NCBI GenBank assembly: GCA_022661535.1
Contig: JAKULF010000004.1
Coordinates: 2,418,001-2,482,000 of the forward strand
DNA: 64,000 bases
From: Eutypa lata
Taxonomy: Eukaryota; Ascomycota; Sordariomycetes; Xylariales; Diatrypaceae
Direction of reading: 5' to 3'
The translations under genes and the position numbers were made by a program. Numbering within the stretch: position 1 is the first letter of the stretch; every line of letters begins with the position of its first letter. Below, one piece after another: positions 8,953 to 21,684 of the stretch. The notes under the pieces are model-generated. The model saw only the letters and a list, made by a program, of their open reading frames with translations, was not told the origin of the DNA and ran no database searches.

Positions 8953-11777
8953 ATTGATGGTGATGCTTTTCTGTGATAACTTAGGTTTTAATCAAGGTCA
9001 GAAGATTTGTATGAGAGATTTGTAGTTGAGACAATTGACGATGATGCTTTTAGAATGTTGGGAGAAAGGGACCAGTTCACTTTTATTAAGCGTTCTGAAG
9101 GTTTGGCGGGGTATATCCTGTTAGAGCTACATACATTACATGCCTATTGCATATGTACAACATAGCAGTGACACCTAGCGAAAAGTACTTAATTAGCCAC
9201 TTTGGCGTCATACTTCATAATGCATTTCAGATTTTGCCCCTCCATTCTCCACACTTCTCCGTTCACGCTTGCTCGTTCTCCAACATGACTGGACCGGCTG
9301 CTTCGTCATAGCAGGACCCGGTAAAAAGAAAATGCGCATTCAGCTTTTTGGCATCTCAGCAGCAGGAAGAAGAGGTAAGAAGAAATTGCACATACAGCAT
9401 AAAGCGCATTTTCTTTTTACCGGGTCCTGCATGGACGATTCATTTCTTTTCCATCAAAAAAATTTCATAAAGGCTTTATAAACCAATCTAAGCTCATACT
9501 TATCAGCCTATGTAATACTCTCTACATGAGTACAATAGAGGCCTATGATTACCTAATCCGAGGCTTTGTCTTGCCCGTGTCGGAACGCCGGCTCAACCGC
9601 GAAAGGGCAACTAATAACGAATGTGTTATTCATTGCGAAACCCCGAACTGAAACGGCGCTCGTGGCGGCACAGTGTATCTTGATTGATTACAACCAGACA
9701 ACTTCAGACGATGTTATTATCACATAACCGGCCCAATACCGAAACCACATACATATCCAGGTAGTTAGTCAAACCTGAGACGTTTAAGTTTTTGGAATTG
9801 GATACCATCTCGGTGAGGTAGGTCCCCTGCCGGGTCTACCGGATCTGGTGGATCGCCCTAAAGGCGGTGAAAATGCCGATGCCTTAGAAAATGCTGTATA
9901 AGTTCCACCGGTTTCCATCAATGAAAAGAATATTTTACAAAAGGGTAATGATGCGTGGAGTCCTTCGTTCTCGTTTGCTCTTGGGTAACTAATTCCGGGT
10001 CCGATTCCATGGTACTAGACGGGAACGACCGATGTTCGGCGCGGCTTATTACATACTATTGCCCCGGTTAGCTTATTAGGACCTCGGAAAACTCCAACGA
10101 TTCAGTTCTTTATTCAGCCTTGTCTTTAGGAACCCCCTTTATTTGTCTCTAGTTTACACCTCAGCCTTAAACAACGTCATGTCAACCGGCCAGATGACTC
10201 GAGTTTCTCATACCCACTATGTATACAAACTCCACAACGAACCTGCATTACTCAGCTTCTCCCAGAACGTATCTTGAATGTATTCGTATATTGATGGAAG
10301 GTGTGCTGGACCTCCCATTGTATGTGAGGTCGCATCGAGTCAACGACCATCATTAAACTTAGAAAATACAACATACATTTGCCCCTTAAATAGTATCAGA
10401 TTTATTTTAAACCACAAAGAGACTAACATTACTATCGCGTCGAAACATTAAGGTTCCCGTGTGCTGACATCGCATCTACATAGTATTTATCGACACCATG
10501 AACATGCACTAACATTAGATAAGTATCTAACCGATATCATAGCTTCTACTTACTCAACTTAACGGGATAACTGAATAACTGAAGTGAATGGTAAACATTC
10601 TTGCGGCGCCTCGTAGGTACGTACGAGACAAACAATCGATATAGCAATAATTGGAATTGCTAGGATGAATGGGTACTGTATCAATTGATTGCACTCCTTT
10701 TTCACGCGGCCGCTAGTGCCAGGACATCATACAATTTTGAAGCTTGCAGGCATGCTAATAAAAGCAGCCAAAACCATGGGCAAGAGAATTTGTTTCATCC
10801 AGCTTCCGATTCAGGTGCATCACCCGCTCAACGACCTTCCTTTCGGCTCCGAATAGAGAACTTGGTATTAAAGGCCCAAGTAGCAGCTGCAGATGTCTAC
10901 CAGATGTCTACTCCTTTAGTATTGTGAGTTATTTTGGGGTCGAAAAAGATCGATCACTTCACTTCATATGCTTGATATTTTATGGTCAGTGCCATAAATA
11001 GGATTTGGGCAAGGGGTGCTGCTGCTACCGGAGTAGATCATACCCGCCAATGGAAAATGCTTATCGTAAAAGAAAGTTGGGGGCGCAGCTAGCCCAGCCT
11101 TAACTATTCCGCTAGTAATCTCTCATGCGGTCCTAAAATCGCTTCGTTCCAGGCCAAGGATCCTCTGTATCATGACCATCATGTCCCCTTTCGGACATTA
11201 GACGAAGGCGACAGGTTGTTAGCCTACAACGCACGGTTGCAGGTCTATATCGATAAGTATGAATCTTCAGTGTGTGGATGAAAACCACGAAGCTTGTAAC
11301 TATATAACAGACCAACTTGAGAGGTGTAGTTGATCTCGACACTACGAAGCACACAGCTGCAAAATCCTTGCTGTTCTAGCCTCCTGCCTCCAAAATGGGC
11401 TGAATCCTGAAGGGGGGTGTCGAACCTCGTTTCACTGGGCTGATCCCAACCATACTGTCCTTAGTCTAGTTAACTATAACTATTATAGTATAGGGGAGCC
11501 AGGGGGGAGGGGGTTGGCCCTGCCAGGCCCTGGTCAGGACCCGTCAGCTGAAGCGATACTGTGGGTTCTAGTCGACCGCCGGCCGCAAGTGTTATTCTCC
11601 GCGCTTCAGCTCTGTCGTCTCTACTTTTTTTCTCTCATCTTGTGTATGCCATTGTGTCGTTGACTTCTAATCTTGTGTGTCCATCTCCGTGCAAGTATAC
11701 CTAATTAACCCTCGGTGACATCAAAATCGCTCGAAAACGCTCCGACCATATATATGATCACGCACACGTAGTTCGCG
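8953..11777. other. Long non-coding region
   Basis: About 2.8 kb without a supportable gene. The first 150 bases are the transaldolase promoter and leader. The stretch contains a perfect 27-bp inverted repeat (9311-9430). Open frames at 9269-9481 and 10685-10927 overlap the inverted repeat or begin at TTG, and have no recognisable content. The bases at about 11480-11780, just before the next gene, include purine-rich GGGGAGG-type strings. Confidence 0.55.
9311..9430. repeat. Perfect 27-bp inverted repeat with 66-nt loop
   Basis: Left arm 9311-9337 and right arm 9404-9430 are exact reverse complements, starting GCAGGACCCGGTAAAAAG. The loop at 9338-9403 is A/G-rich. The outer flanks (CATA before, ATGG after) show no clear target-site duplication. 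This could be a small MITE, a solo hairpin transposon relic or a transcribed hairpin. The arms are seen directly; the origin is unknown. Confidence 0.85.
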
Positions 11778-12977
11778 ATGTCATCAACAAGCTACTCTCC
11801 GGCGACGGTGACGCGGTCGACCACAGATGGCGGCTTCGTGGTCTCGTCAACGTTCGTCCTCGAGCCGCAGACGACACCGTTCTCGCAGCCAGCCTCCTGC
11901 AGCAGCAGTGCCCTGAATATATATTGTGCTCCGGGTTCCTTGACACCGTCAGGCGGTTGCGTAGAAATAGACAGTATGGATACAGATACCTTCACGCTCC
12001 AACAATCGGATTGCTACCCGGATGAATATACGAATATATACAATTTCAAAGATGACTCTGGTAAGTCTATATAGGTGTAACTAGGCAAATAATGTTCTAT
12101 TTTTTTATTTTTTTTTTATTTTTTTTTATTTTTTTGCGTGTACGGTTTGGCTGACATGTATTGATCCCTCCCAGCCGATATAACAACAGCAGCGTACCCG
12201 GGTGACGCATGTATTAGTGGGTGGACGACGGCATGTTCTGGTACCGTCGTGGGGGAGGACAGCTCGGCATACGTGCAGACCCTCTGCTGTCCGCTGGGGG
12301 ACTACACATGCGACATGGCGCAGTGGACGCGACGCGCCTGCGTCAGCTATCTGAGCACCCCAACCAACATATGGGTCACGAACACATCCGCCACCTACGG
12401 TTTCGAGACGACACAATTTGCCGGATTTAGCGACGACGAGGAGCCGATATGGGTCTGGCGAAGCGCATTTCCGCTGGCGGGCGTCGAAGCCAGCACGACC
12501 ACGGTATCTAGTTCGACGGCAAGCTCTAGCGCAACCTCCGCTCCGGGTCTCCCCGATTCGAATCCATCGTCTACCTCTGGCTCTGGCGTAGACTCTGGTA
12601 GCTCCGACACCGAAAGGGCCCCGTTATCGACGGGCGGGCTCGCGGGCGTGATCCTCGGCGCCGTCGCGTGCGTAGCCCTCCTCGCAGGCCTGGGTTTCTG
12701 GCTCTTCCGGCGGCGGGCGTCAGGCAGCAACAGGAGCAGCAGCAGCAGCCCACAGTACCAGTACAAGCCCACGGCGGGCAACGGGCCCTCCGCCGACCTG
12801 GACCAGCAACCGACGGCGTACACGGGATATTACTACAAGGCGGAGCTGCCGACGTACGGGCAGGAGGTATCCGAGCTCCCGGCGAACTACGGACCCGCGA
12901 ATATGGCACATCCCGCGGAGATGGAGGGACAGCAGACGTATAATCACCAGGCCCGGCCCCAGCATGAGTTGCCATGA
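11778..12977 (+). CDS. Single-pass membrane protein with Cys-rich, Ser/Thr-rich ectodomain
   Basis: Two exons, 11778-12060 and 12175-12977, with a 114-nt intron (GTAAGT...CCCAG) that contains long T runs. Together they give 361 residues. The first about 190 residues contain around a dozen cysteines (for example CCPLGDYTCDMAQWTRRAC). A Ser/Thr/Pro-rich stalk follows at about 205-240. One strong transmembrane helix (GGLAGVILGAVACVALLAGLGF, about 246-268) is followed by FRRR, giving a type I-like orientation with a short Tyr/Pro/Gln-rich cytosolic tail (PQYQYKP, YTGYYYKAELP). No classical signal peptide is visible at the chosen ATG, which is odd for this layout. The general design recalls fungal wall-stress-sensor-like and other lineage-specific surface proteins, but I do not recognise the family. 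Function unknown; a cell-surface role is inference. Confidence 0.75.
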
Positions 12978-15561
12978 CGAGATAGCGCGACAGACGGAGA
13001 GAAATGATTGAATTGGTTGGGGTTAGACATCTCGAAGGAAAAAAGAGACGGATTCTAAATACGCTAGCTGCTAGTGCGGTGACGCGAAGAGAGAGATCTT
13101 GCATTGTCTCAGGCAAGCAGACGGGGACGACAACTACGTAGCCTTGAAGCGCCGGGCGGAGGGGGGGGGGGACTACAGTATTACGAGTTTCCACGCATCG
13201 AATGCCCGTCTACAATCATCCCAGGTATACTCTGCTCCTAATATCATGCTAGGATGAATGCCATGGCATACCATCCCGGTCGAAAATAATACAGCCTTTT
13301 GGCGATATCATATCACAGATATCGCCAGTCTGTCTATTGTTATGCCTAGCGTACTACTTTACGTCCGAAGTACAGCATTGCGGAAGATTCAATGATACCA
13401 GGCGCTATTCGAGGAGCGAAAAGAGGAGCAGACCTGAAGATGGTGCAAAATGGGCACGTGACTAACTGCTCCTATGATGGGCACGCTTGCTTGGCGTCAA
13501 CAAGGAGCAACCTTCGGTTCGAAGCGTCTTTTGGCATTGCATGCCTGCTACTGACATGCAACGTGCTTAGCATCGGCTGGCCTTCACTTTGTACAATAGA
13601 ATATCGTATTTATACCATAAGCTTGGATTAGGCATATAGCGCATGTGTTTAGTCATCTACTTAATTAAAGATTTTAGCCATCTATCTCTTCTAGTGATAA
13701 CTAGGTCACAAACCTCTCACTAAGTCTACCAATAATCACACACTTTTATCACAGGTATGGTGGAACATCATACATTAGGTGCCTATTTCGGCTCTTCGCA
13801 TGTTTGGGCTCTTAAAATGACCGGTGCGCAAATGTACGATTCAACCCAGGTAGCTACAACATTCCCTCCTCGGTAAGCCACAACCGTTCATTGGAAACGG
13901 AAGTCTCAGAATCAATTATTCAAGTATAACCATCCAGGCATATATGACTTGTCTGTGCTATGTCCTCAGTAATCATGGCATTTAGATATAGGGGGTAGTT
14001 ACTAGGCAGGATATGAATATGATGGATAGTTACAGCCGTTTATTCGACACCTCTTAATAGCGAATTAGTATCGTTCTACACAAATGAACTATAGTGTCAA
14101 GAGTCCGTTGGAAACATAAATACTTATCATGAAACGTAATTATACCTACTTAACTGTTGTAGCTGGAGCTTTATATGGTTGGCACTGGGCCTTATGACTA
14201 CTTTACCAAGTACATGTAACATTAACGTCCAGTTTGTTAACATGGTTTAAGGCAAGTATTGTTGTAGTATATTTATACATTCAAAACTTGAATAATTACA
14301 GTATTCCCCCCTTTCAGATAGAAAAGCTATTGGTGATTTCGGGCAATTGTTAGTGTGTCATTGAATTTGACATGCCAAGTCGGTCTCCATCTATATAATT
14401 GTGTTTTGGTAGTGGCCTTTGTCAGTAACCTCAGGGTTTATTTTTTATGTCAACCAATATATAGTAACGACTAGAAGTTATTTTCAATTATTTCTTGGGG
14501 GGGGGGGGGGGTGGTGTCCGTCTTCCCAGACGAATGCTACTTGAATCAGAGGGCTTTTCCGGCGTGCGTCGGACGGACTGAGTGGTTACAATGTAACCAT
14601 TCGTACAAACAGATTGGGTGGCTGATGGAAATATTGCTAGTGGCGAAGTCTCGTACTATTGCAATGATAAATAATGTGGCAAGAGCAAACTCACGTCTCG
14701 AGGTAGACTCGTAGACCTACAAATCTAATGGTGCCACAAACGCTATGGTGGTTTTATTTTACTATATATTTTCTAGCTCGGTAGGCACCATAACCTGTCT
14801 TTCTTCAGCTCTCTACCATTAACCACAAGGTTGATATACTTAAATAATAATAAAAGACCTTTGCTACCAGTTTCCCACTTCACATCACGACTAGTTCTAT
14901 TCAAAACATGCCGTTGGTTCTAGCTATTAGGTTCATATCGAATATTCTAGGCATTGTCCAGTTTGGGTTAAAAGCAATGTGGTATTTGGGTTAGGATTTG
15001 CCGATACACAATTACCTATCTAGGTTAAAGTTCAACATGCAGTGCAATGCAGCCCCCAAGAGTTTCGACTCTTGCAGGTCCTTTACTAATATGCCATTGG
15101 GCTTACATAAGCTGCACCGATGTCCTAATTCTCATGTTGCAATTAATCGTTTTTCTTGTCCTGCACAACAATAGGACCTACGTCTCGTAGTACTTGTCTG
15201 ATCTAATTGTGTAAGGACCGAGTTCCCAGGTTCACAGGGTATGTTGATGAATGAAACGAAGTCCTAGACGCAGGAGACCAACAGAGGGGGCTTGGCTAGG
15301 CGCGAAGCTCGAAATGGAACAACAGGCATGGATGTGAGTGCGGCTGATCTTTCCAACTTGTTTCACTTGTGCTGTCCGGGCCTCACAAGTATTACCAGAT
15401 TACCAGGTGTTTAATGTACGAGACAATATAATAGATAATATATAGTCATATGTAGGTAGACTTTATTTCACGTGTTTATCAAGCGAACTACCTTTTCCAT
15501 TAAGAATTATTATTATTGCTCTTTGACATCCAAGTAATTAAGCAAAATAACATCTATTATC
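12978..15561. other. Long non-coding region
   Basis: About 2.6 kb of AT-rich DNA. A 79-codon ATG frame at 13392-13631 has no features to support it. A homopolymer of 15 G lies at 14497-14511. The last 150 bases are the probable promoter of the large gene at 15562, with an AT-rich stretch (ATAATATATAG type) near 15430-15450. Confidence 0.55.
14497..14511. repeat. Poly-G tract, 15 bases
   Basis: An uninterrupted run of 15 G inside AT-rich intergenic DNA. It is prone to length variation and possible sequencing error. No gene is affected. Confidence 0.9.
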
Positions 15562-18500
15562 ATGACGGAAGGAAAGGCAAGAGCACGCAGGTTCGTAGAA
15601 ACTCTTGCACAAGAACATGGCTACTTACAAGAAGATGTGTACGCCAGGATGGATGCGGAAACCCGCCGTGTGGTCGAGGAAGCTCTTCTTAGGAAGGATG
15701 AGATGATTGGAGCAAGCGTTATTACGTATGAAGACCCAAGCCCCAATACAAGTATTCAACGAGGCGCTAAATTTAATAGTCTCGCTAAGAACCTTTACTC
15801 TAAGGATGTTCGGTTTATTTTCGAACTTCTTCAGAATGCGGATGATAACGACTACTCACGTGCAAAGGGTGCTGGAGCCGTACCCTTCGTGTCATTTCGA
15901 GTCTATAAAGACCGTATTGTCGTCGAATGCAATGAGGATGGCTTCACGGAAGTGAACCTACGGGCAATTTGTAGCGTTGGCCGGAGTTCTAAGACAGGTG
16001 CTCAAGGCTATATTGGTGAAAAGGGCATTGGCTTCAAATCTGTCTTCAAGGTAGCCTGGAAAGTCCATATTCAATCCGGGGACTATTCTTTCTGTTTCAA
16101 GCACCGTCAAGGCCAATCCGGCATGGGAATGATTTCTCCCGAGTGGGAAGAACCGCTCGAAATAGAAAAGGGGCCAATAACCCGAACGACGCTGTTTCTA
16201 CATGGTGAGGGGGGTGGGGTTGATGGTAGCACACAACAACAAAACATCGCCAGTCAACTGAACGAGCTTAAGCCTACAATGCTTCTTTTCTTAAAGAACT
16301 TGAAGCGTATCAACATCCACTTTTACGATGTGGGCGGTTATGAGATCTCCTCCTCTGTGCTCTCCATCGTCTGTCCCCACGGTGATAACCGACCTGTCCT
16401 ACAGAAATCCGAAACCCGCAGCGGAGACACCACGAACACCCAGCAGCAGAAGTATCACGTCACTAGAACAATTGCACGAGGACTACCCAGAAACGATAAT
16501 AGGGACTATACTGCCTACGAAGAAGAATGTCAAACATACGCAAATAGTCCAGTCATCCTCGCGTTCCCTTTGTCTAGAGATGATGTTCCAATGATCGAAC
16601 CTCAAGAAGTTTTTGCATTTTTGCCTGTGCGGCACGCTGGATTTAACGTGAGTTCTCGTTGCCGAGATATAAGTGAGAAGTTCTAATCTTTAGACAGTTC
16701 TTGATTCAAAGTGACTTTGTCACTCAAGCGAACAGAGAAGACATTGTCACAACATCGCCCCGTAACATCAGTCTACTCGATGCTATATCTAGTGCTTTTA
16801 CTACTAGCGTTAAAGAGCTTATTCAACATCCGATCTTGCGATACCAGTGGATGCGGTATCTCCCAGAGCTTTCGGGTTATACTTGGGATCCCTTCTGGAA
16901 GGACCTCGTTCAAAAGATCAAGGTCTCCATTTGCGACGAAAACCTCATCTTTTTATGGGGTTCATTAGTACCCGTAAAACTTGATCATGCCAGGCGCCTA
17001 CCGTCACGGTACCGCGACAAAGATCTTAAACCTTTGTTTGCCGATCTTCCAGCTCCTCAGGCCTCATACATCTCACCAGCTTATAATGAGAATGATCGCG
17101 AAACTCTAATCCGCTTTGGTCTAAGAGCTCTTAGCCGAGACGAATTTCTCGCAAGGGTAAAATTGGATCTTTCAGATCCCTCTACATCCAAGATGCAGGA
17201 TCTTGAGACCAGCGATGACTGGCATTCACGCGTTGCTTGGATTCTCGGCTCGTTTTTCGACCGAGGCTTCACCCGCGCTATGAAAGAGACAAGACAACTA
17301 GACCTCATTCCGTTAACTTGTAATGTATGGTGCAACTCATGGGAATCTTTGGGCAGGGTCTTCTTTCCAGAGACCGCAGATGGTGTCTCCATCCCCTCCG
17401 ATATTGATCTTGAGTTCGTGGACCCCAACGCGTTTACACTACAGAATCGAAAGGCATTGTTTCGACGTCTTGGAATAACATATGCCTCTATCGAAGAGGT
17501 CAGAGACAAGATTATGAAGGAATACGACAACCTTTGCAGTCAAGATTATTGTCAAAAGTCTTTGGGGCACCTAAGGTGAGTAGCTTAATCCCCCATCAGC
17601 GTAGGCCATTCATACACTATATGGCTATAAATTTAAACCATCCGTCTCGCATACCATCCGTCTCACATACCATCCCAGCGAGCCTCAAACCGCTTTGGAA
17701 CAAGTTGATGTCAAATCGTTAATTTTCAATAGGTTTCTCTACCTCACTCACACTACTACCCATACTACCAACGACTATAGTCCTTTGCAGATCTGTGACA
17801 TCAACAACAGGCTATTCCAGATAGGGACAGATGACTATGTTTCTTACATGACCGATGAACATCCTTACGCATTGTGGACTCTATATAACGCTTTTCAAAG
17901 ACACACCGATTTGAGTGATGTGCGCTTCATACACTCCGCCTACTTTGAAGACCCACCATCCAAACCAGAACAACATAACTTGACTTGGGAACAGTGGTTT
18001 CACGAATTCCTTGGCATCCGTCGGTACTCAAGACTAATTAGTGCTGATGGATGCACTATCTCGCCAGAATGCCGATATGTTGAAGAGCGCCTACCAGCAA
18101 GACTTTTAGGCTTCCTGAAACACAACTGGGCCGGTGAGAGCGAGCGAATTGACTCTAACCCTCTACAAATACAACTACTCAAAAAGCTAGTCGTACTCTG
18201 TGAGGGGGGTCTTCGGGTCCCTATTGATGAGGCTTATTTTCCCCTCCCTATACTCACAAACTTACGTTCGCGGTTTATGACGTCTGACGAGACTTTCCCG
18301 GACCTTTTTCCCTTTCTTGACCTTGAGGACCCCACACCTGAAAATTCACCGTTGAAATGGGATTTTCTAAGGTCTCTTGGTGTAAAGAGTGATCCAGACC
18401 TCCAATTCTATCTTGATATTCTTAGGTATATCGTAAAATGGAACTGGGACTACTATACGCACTTCGGAAAAGGAGTCGATGCTTCTCGAGTCGTCGATTT

Positions 18501-21250
18501 GTACAAGAGCATCCATGGAGCCTGCATCTCCTCGAGCGATACCGGCGCAGCCCAAACACATACCCGGTATGAAAGAAAAATCTTTATCCGAGCCTAATTT
18601 TACTAACTGTGTATATAGTGAGTTCTTCAAGAAACACGCCAGCGTATTTGTCCCTGCCAACGAAGGAGAAGGCGGTTACTGGGCATCACCTGCCGAATGT
18701 CGTCTAGATGCTCCAGCAGATATGAGAAGCACATATCCAATCCTCGCGAGATATCGGACCGCATTATCACAATTTAGAGCTGCTATGCCTGTGCTCAAAC
18801 AATTCTTTGGTGATTTATGGATATTAAACTGTGACTACACGGATTTCTTGAACGAAATTCGGATGTTGAAGCGATTGGGTAGCACAAATTTTGACCACAT
18901 CCAGAAAGTGTACCAACAACTTAAGAAAGCCTCGGCGATTTCCAACTTCGCCTCTGAACAAGTGAAGTAAGGAAATTCGTGATCTCATATTTTATAAGCC
19001 TCAACTAATTTACCTGTAATAGAAAAATATTCCACGATGAGCCTTTGATTTCTTATAATTATGGCAAAGGAAACACCTGGCTTCAGCCATCGCAATGCTT
19101 ATGGTCTGCACCGACACAACTGCAAGGCAAATTTAGCCTTAGTCACCAGTATGACGATACCCTCCAAGTGTTCTTCGTTGATATAATAGGCGTGAGAGAA
19201 TTTGACGCTGCTATAATCTACAACGAGCTATTGACCATCGACACAACATCAGCTACTGTCGACCAAATCAAGGATCTTCTTTGGTCATTAAACTCTCAGC
19301 TGCAAGTGGGACATTTAAATTCTACCCCTGATGCTCTACTGCAACGGTGCATCTTGCCAGTTCAGCATGCCGATGGTCAAGTTCGGTTGTGTCCATCAGC
19401 CAAAGACTTTGCTATTGTCGACCGTAAGACGTTCTTCGGGGTATTCCGCGGTAAGATCGACATTTTCGATTTCACACTGACTGAGGTTCGCCAACTTGAG
19501 CCTTTCATTGAATGGTCGGGTCTCGGGGTGCGCTACTTGTCACGTCTAATAAAAGAAATCACAATTTTGGATGAGGGCCTAAGGGTGCCGGTATCTGATC
19601 CAATCCAAGATGTCAAAAGGAAATCCTACGAAATATACCGGTAATGCTTCCAACCTCTCCATATCCTCGAAACTAAGGCATTTTAGTTTCTGTTAACTAA
19701 CAGTTTTAACGTAGCATCGCAACACATTTCCAAAGTCCTCGTATTAAGGACAATGGGCAGCTATTCTATGATTTGATTCGCAACTCACAGACTTGGATGA
19801 CAGATAACATCTCATCACAGCTCACAATTGTGATGGACGGAAAGTCCATTTCAGAGCAAATCAGTAGCAGCCAGCTCCATATTGAAGATCGTGAGTCCGG
19901 GTTGAAGGTATACGTTCCATATGAAGAGAGCTTACGAGATGTCTGTTACCTGTCTGATTTGCCAAGGCGGCTGGTGGAATGGATGATGACGGACCCTGTG
20001 ACCCGAATACCGTATGATATCAGCTCGAACATGCTCGTAGTAACGCAGGCTGTCCTAAACGCGAAGTCTGCGGTGGTTGAGCGGCTTCTCGATGATTTCG
20101 GGATTATTGAAGCTGGACTTATCAACCGCAACTTCGAAGAGGAAACTTATGATAGCGCCCCATCTCCACGTTCTGACCTTTCAAGGGTAACATCCCTGAG
20201 TCCGGCAGCTTCCAGCCAAGCGCAATCTTCTTCATCAAGCACAATCGTGCCTGTAATATCAAATTCAAGAGCTGACTCCGACTTTGAAGAAGAAAGGTTG
20301 AGGCAGGAAACCCCAGATGTGGAGCCCCGGTACTTCCACAGCCAGTCTTCAGATAGGCCTTGGAGCCCATATTCTCACTATCCAGCTCGCGAGGATATAA
20401 CAGCGGACCTAATCACGGAGAACTACTCTGAGCGAAGGAGATCTGCGGCTAATGAGTACCGCGCGCTCCTATCTCAAATAATCGCTGCTGCTAGGAGGAG
20501 CCGACTACTTGCTCGGACTTTCGACCTTTCGGGGCTTGCAGATTCTCTAGCTAAAGATTCATTCACTCATAATCAAGTGTTCGACGAATATAGTTTGTTC
20601 CACATCGGCTTGATCCCCCAGATGGAACGCGACAAAATGGTTGGGGCTGCCGGCGAGCTATTCGTGAGTTGTGCAAACGCATGCTTTAACAGAGACTTGA
20701 GCTAATAGAAACTCTCTAGGTCTTTGAGCTCCTCTCGTCGTTGAATCCATCCCTCCCGGGGTTCACTCGTGGCAACTGGAGAAGTACCATCAGAAGATAT
20801 GTAACAGAACACCCAGATTATGCTGATATGCAAAGCTGGCTTGGTATCGAGACGGCAGATCTTGAATACCAAGACGAGGAGGGCACCCTGACTGAGACGC
20901 TTGTGGGGAAAGGATTTCTCCCAGACGAATACAAAGGCCGCCGTCTACGGTACTATATTGAGGTGAAAACGACCCCTGGTCCGTGGCATACCCCCTTTTT
21001 CATGAGTCACACCCAGTACGAGAAGGTAAGTTGAGATGTACGCAATCCATGATTGCTGTATACGGTAACTAACTTTCAATACAAGATGAAACACTTTTCT
21101 ACCCAGGATTCGATATACGTCATTTTCCGTGTCTTCAACCTTTACACCAACCAAATCGGTGTAAAGCTCTACGTCGACCCGGTCAAACTTGAGAGTGAAG
21201 GACGGTTGACATTTGCAGCAGACAGGTGGACCGTGAGACCGCGTTTGTGA
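15562..21250 (+). CDS. GHKL (Hsp90-like) ATPase with NO VEIN/DUF3883-type C-terminal domain
   Basis: Eight exons join in phase: 15562-16647, 16698-17575, 17733-18566, 18619-18966, 19023-19640, 19715-20663, 20720-21025 and 21086-21250, giving 1727 residues. Introns are 50, 157, 52, 56, 74, 56 and 60 nt. The N-terminal ATPase is of the sacsin/Hsp90 (Bergerat) fold: N box ELLQNADDND (88-97), NEDGF (124-128) and lid motif GEKGIGFKSVFKV (about 152-164). The middle about 1200 residues have no domain I can name. A low-complexity Ser/Glu region (about 1390-1470) precedes the C-terminal domain. That domain begins GAAGELFVFELL (about 1562-1575, across the last long intron) and contains YIEVKTTPG near 1650, the E-x-K core of a PD-(D/E)XK-like nuclease fold described for NO VEIN/DUF3883. 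The predicted role is nucleotide-driven conformational change coupled to nucleic-acid binding or cleavage; this is inference. No frameshift or stop breaks the gene. Confidence 0.88.
17637..17676. repeat. 16-bp tandem repeat inside intron 2 of the GHKL gene
   Basis: ACCATCCGTCTCGCAT at 17637-17652 is followed directly by a copy with one change at 17653-17668, and by the first eight bases of a third. The repeat explains part of why this intron is 157 nt while the others are 50-74 nt. Confidence 0.85.
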
Positions 21251-21684
21251 GGTTGCTATAGGAAAAGAAATATGCGCTGTATTTATACGTACCAAAGACC
21301 CCGTTTTAGTTGGTTTCATACTATATGAGTTGCTCGACTGTTGATCTAGACTGCATAACTTGAGTTTGTAGAATGCAGATATATGCGCTGACTATTACCT
21401 ATATTATTACGAAGTAGGTGGCTTAATAAAATATAGTGAGAGTACATTGCTCTCCTTGGCAGATAAGATGAAGCCAAACGCTGACTCCAATGGCAGCTTT
21501 CTAAGGCCGGCTTGCTGACACATAGTTCCTCTGCGCATAGAATCACACCAAACAGAGCCCCTTGTTGCGTAGTCATGCCGAAGGAAAGAAAAACCTTTAA
21601 CCTCGGGATATATATGTATTGATTCTTTTCATTTGTAATTTATATTAATGCCTCCATTCCGACTTTTGTCAGGCAAATAACACG
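21251..21684. other. Intergenic region with a short uORF before the TLC-like gene
   Basis: No separate gene. A 10-codon upstream reading frame (21648-21680, MPPFRLLSGK then TAA) ends four bases before the ATG of the next gene, and an ATG-TAT-TGA mini-frame lies at about 21614. If transcribed, both could dampen translation of the downstream protein. Confidence 0.5.

Noticed and set aside
10685..10927. 80-codon frame
   Set aside because: Starts with TTG and shows no domain or codon bias that I can see.
13392..13631. 79-codon frame with an ATG
   Set aside because: No motif, no splice partner and AT-rich flanks; fits chance.
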